In this document: positions 62,001-64,000 of the stretch, piece after piece
How the letters are laid out: every line of letters begins with the position of its first letter
Numbering within the stretch: the first letter of the stretch is position 1
Assembly (NCBI RefSeq): GCF_004353905.1
Contig: NZ_SMOD01000025.1
Location: 1 to 64,000, forward strand
Origin: Paraburkholderia guartelaensis
Lineage (GTDB): Bacteria; Pseudomonadota; Gammaproteobacteria; Burkholderiales; Burkholderiaceae
Length of the DNA stretch: 64,000 bases
Reading direction: 5' to 3'
Program-made: the position numbers and the translations under genes
The notes under the pieces: generated by a model
Database searches by the model: none
Told to the model about the DNA's origin: nothing
Seen by the model: the letters and a program-made list of their open reading frames with translations, nothing else

Positions 62001-63099
62001 CACCTACATCTGGGAGGCGGGCGACTGGCCTCAATGGCGCTTCGATCTGGCAGCGCTTGCCGAGCCCATGGCCGAGGTCAGCCGCGCCCAGGGCTTGCTG
62101 GTGGGCAGGCTGGCCGATGTCGGCCTCGCGCTGCGCGACCAGGCGAGCCTCGCGGCCCTGACGGAGGACGTGCTCAAGACCAGCGAGATCGAGGGCGAGC
62201 AACTCGACGTCGCCTCCGTGCGTTCGTCCATCGCGCGTCGCATGGGCGTGGACATCGGGGCGCTCGCGCCGGTGGACCGCCACGTGGAAGGCGTGGTGGA
62301 GATGGTGCTCGACGCGACCACCAACAGCCGCGCGCCGGTCACGCGTGAGCGCCTGTTCGGCTGGCATGCCGCGCTATTCCCTACGGGCTACGCGGGCCTG
62401 TCGCGGATCAACGTCGGAGCATGGCGCGACGATGCAAGCGGGCCCATGCAGGTGATCTCCGGGCCGATCGGCCGTCAACGCGTGCATTTCGAGGCGCCCC
62501 CCGCGAACCGGCTGGAAGCCCAAACGCGGCGCTTTCTCGACTGGCTCAACGGCCCGGCGCAAGAGCCGCCGCTGATCAAGGCGGCCCTCGGCCACTTGTG
62601 GTTCGTCACGCTGCACCCGTTCGACGACGGCAATGGCCGCGTCGCAAGAGCCATCGGCGACTTGCTGCTCGCGCGCGCAGACGGCAGTGCGCAGCGCTTT
62701 TACAGCCTTTCCGCGCAGATCCAGCGGGAGCGCAAAGGGTATTACGACATTCTGGAGCGCACGCAGCGAGGCTCGATGGATGTCACGCCGTGGCTCGCGT
62801 GGTTCTTCGACGCGCTGCATCGCGCGGTCGATCAGGCGCAAATCACGCTGGACGCGGTGCTCGGCAAGGCGCGCTTCTGGCGCGAGTGGGCCACGACGCC
62901 GTTCAACGAGCGCCAGGTCAAGCTCCTCAATCGCTTGCTCGATGGCTTCGACGGCAAGCTCACGAGCGGCAAGTGGGCGGCCATTGCCAAATGCTCCTCC
63001 GACACGGCGTTACGCGACATCAACGATCTGGTGGCGCGTGGCGTGCTGCGCAAGGCGGAGGGTGGCGGGCGCAGCACGAGCTACGAACTCAACGCGTAG
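61984..63099 (+). CDS. Class II Fic-domain AMP-transferase with C-terminal winged helix
   Basis: A 371-residue Fic protein that is expected to transfer AMP from ATP to a target protein. The Fic core motif is complete: HPFDDGNGRVAR (residues 211-222) with catalytic His211. The inhibitory helix is present in the N-terminal half: TSEIEG (66-71), matching the (S/T)xxxE(G/N) pattern with the inhibitory Glu70, so this is an autoinhibited class II enzyme in the DUF4172-type group. Residues about 320-368 form a winged-helix DNA-binding-like domain (KWAAIAKCSSDTALRDINDL; RGVLRKAEGGGRSTSYEL). The ATG at 61984 has no ribosome site. No antitoxin gene is adjacent, as expected for this class. It is followed by a terminator. 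Confidence 0.93.
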   Translation: MNGGEYTYIWEAGDWPQWRFDLAALAEPMAEVSRAQGLLVGRLADVGLALRDQASLAALTEDVLKTSEIEGEQLDVASVRSSIARRMGVDIGALAPVDRHVEGVVEMVLDATTNSRAPVTRERLFGWHAALFPTGYAGLSRINVGAWRDDASGPMQVISGPIGRQRVHFEAPPANRLEAQTRRFLDWLNGPAQEPPLIKAALGHLWFVTLHPFDDGNGRVARAIGDLLLARADGSAQRFYSLSAQIQRERKGYYDILERTQRGSMDVTPWLAWFFDALHRAVDQAQITLDAVLGKARFWREWATTPFNERQVKLLNRLLDGFDGKLTSGKWAAIAKCSSDTALRDINDLVARGVLRKAEGGGRSTSYELNA

Positions 63100-63108
63100 C
63101 CGCAAACA

Positions 63109-63141
63109 AAAACCCCGCGCCTTTGCAGGTCGCGGGGTTTT
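63109..63141. terminator. Bidirectional terminator between fic and the parvulin gene
   Basis: AAAACCCCGCG (63109-63119) pairs with CGCGGGGTTTT (63131-63141), with an 11-base loop and T-runs on both sides. It separates two converging genes. Confidence 0.92.
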
Positions 63142-63180
63142 TTGCAGCACCTAAAGCGGCAAATGCGCCGCCATGCAGCC

Positions 63181-63960
63181 TTACTGAATCTTCGCTTGCT
63201 TGCGCAGATTCTCTTCGAACGCTTGCAGCTTTTCCTGCTGGAGCTGCTGGACGATCTGCGGGCGCACCTGCTCGAGCGGCGGCGGCGTGACCGGGCGGAT
63301 GTCGTCCACGCGGATGATGTGCCAGCCGAACTGCGTGTGCACCGGCGTATCGGTCATCTGGCCTTTCTGCAGGTGCGTGGCCGCAGCCGCGAATTCCGGC
63401 ACGTACGCCTTCGGATCGGACCAGTCGAGGTCGCCGCCGTTCTTGGCCGAGCCCGGGTCCTTCGAGTACTGCTTCGCGAGGTCTTCGAAGCTGGCGCCGG
63501 CCTTGATCTTCGCGATCAGGTCCTTGGCCTGCTGCTCGTTGTCCACGAGGATGTGGTGCAGGTGGTATTCGCTGCCGCCCGCATCCTTCGTCAACTGGTC
63601 GTAGCGCGCCTTGACTTCGGCGTCGGTCGGCTGGTTGTTCTTCACGAAGTTCTGAATCAGCGCGCGCAGCACGACGGTCTGCTGGGCCACGGCGATTTGC
63701 GCCTTCACGTCCGGGTTGTTCGGAATGCCCTGGCGAATGGCTTCCTGCATGAGGATTTCGCGGTTCACGAGCTCCTCGCGCACCGCCATTTGCAGTTGCG
63801 GCGAATCCTGCTGGCCTTGTTGGACAAGCTGCTGGACCAGCGCATCGGCGCGCGCTTTGGGAATCGGCGTGCCGTTCACGACGGCGATGTTCTGCGCAAA
63901 GGCGGGAGCCGCCGCGCACGCAGCCAGCAACACCCAGAGATGGGTCTTCTTCAAGGTCAT
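63181..63960 (-). CDS. Periplasmic parvulin-type peptidyl-prolyl isomerase
   Basis: A 259-residue exported foldase. The signal peptide is MTLKKTHLWVLLAACAAAPA, with cleavage near AFA-QNI. A SurA-like N-terminal helical domain (about 25-125) precedes the parvulin domain (about 130-225) with SEYHLHHILVDNEQQAKDL, GGDLDWSDPKAYVPEF and FGWHIIRVDDIRPV. It has only one isomerase domain, so it is a PpiC/PrsA-like chaperone rather than SurA, which has two. Met-Thr-Leu at 63960 is a good start; the window ends 40 bases upstream, so the promoter and the neighbour are not seen. Confidence 0.93.
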   Translation of the reverse strand: MTLKKTHLWVLLAACAAAPAFAQNIAVVNGTPIPKARADALVQQLVQQGQQDSPQLQMAVREELVNREILMQEAIRQGIPNNPDVKAQIAVAQQTVVLRALIQNFVKNNQPTDAEVKARYDQLTKDAGGSEYHLHHILVDNEQQAKDLIAKIKAGASFEDLAKQYSKDPGSAKNGGDLDWSDPKAYVPEFAAAATHLQKGQMTDTPVHTQFGWHIIRVDDIRPVTPPPLEQVRPQIVQQLQQEKLQAFEENLRKQAKIQ

Positions 63961-64000
63961 CGGAAAGTCCTAACGGGGCGAACCAAAATGGCGAACAAAA

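Overview
The window is high-GC chromosomal DNA that reads as a member of the Burkholderiaceae, most like Paraburkholderia/Burkholderia. The support is the phaA-phaB-phaR order, a BktB-type thiolase, a Burkholderia-type ClpP, the tig-clpP-clpX-lon-hupB-tRNA-Val-tRNA-Asp-ppiD order, and strong codon bias with G or C in third positions. Genes are densely packed on both strands, usually separated by clear hairpin terminators. I see no insertion sequence, prophage, CRISPR array or rRNA operon. All of this was read by eye from the sequence; no homology search was run.

Layout. 1-8.4 kb: the end of the polyhydroxybutyrate cluster (phaA 3' end, phaB, phaR), an orphan HigA-type DNA-binding protein, then rimO, a PfkB sugar kinase, bktB, a secreted hypothetical protein and a cystathionine beta-lyase. 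8.4-16.4 kb: serB, a stand-alone LigD-type polymerase domain, a secreted hypothetical, a FetAB-like ABC exporter, an AsmA-family protein and a small hypothetical. 16.9-21.3 kb: a signalling block of histidine kinase, REC-only regulator and hybrid kinase. 21.4-28 kb, minus strand: mscL, a serine/threonine dehydratase, argE and mfd. 28.1-38 kb: ispD-ispF, an acyltransferase-3 membrane protein, a peroxiredoxin, an OmpR/EnvZ-type pair, a DUF1800/DUF1501 pair and a squalene/phytoene-synthase-like protein.

38.2-50.3 kb: a possible structured RNA, tRNA-Leu, a MarR regulator, glycerate kinase, and then the protein-quality-control block tig-clpP-clpX-lon, followed by hupB, two tRNAs and ppiD. 50.3-64 kb: a lipoprotein, tesA back to back with an orphan LolD/YbbA-type ATPase, pgi, nnr, a DadA-like oxidase, purL, a class II Fic protein and a periplasmic parvulin-type isomerase.

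Most of the window is housekeeping. The least ordinary places are four. (i) The fic promoter carries six copies of a 10-11 bp motif placed over a predicted leaderless promoter. (ii) A LigD polymerase domain is encoded with no ligase. (iii) The 430 bp before tRNA-Leu has a promoter and nested hairpins consistent with a small RNA. (iv) The squalene/phytoene-synthase-family protein appears to have lost its catalytic aspartates and resembles the complex I assembly factor NDUFAF6.
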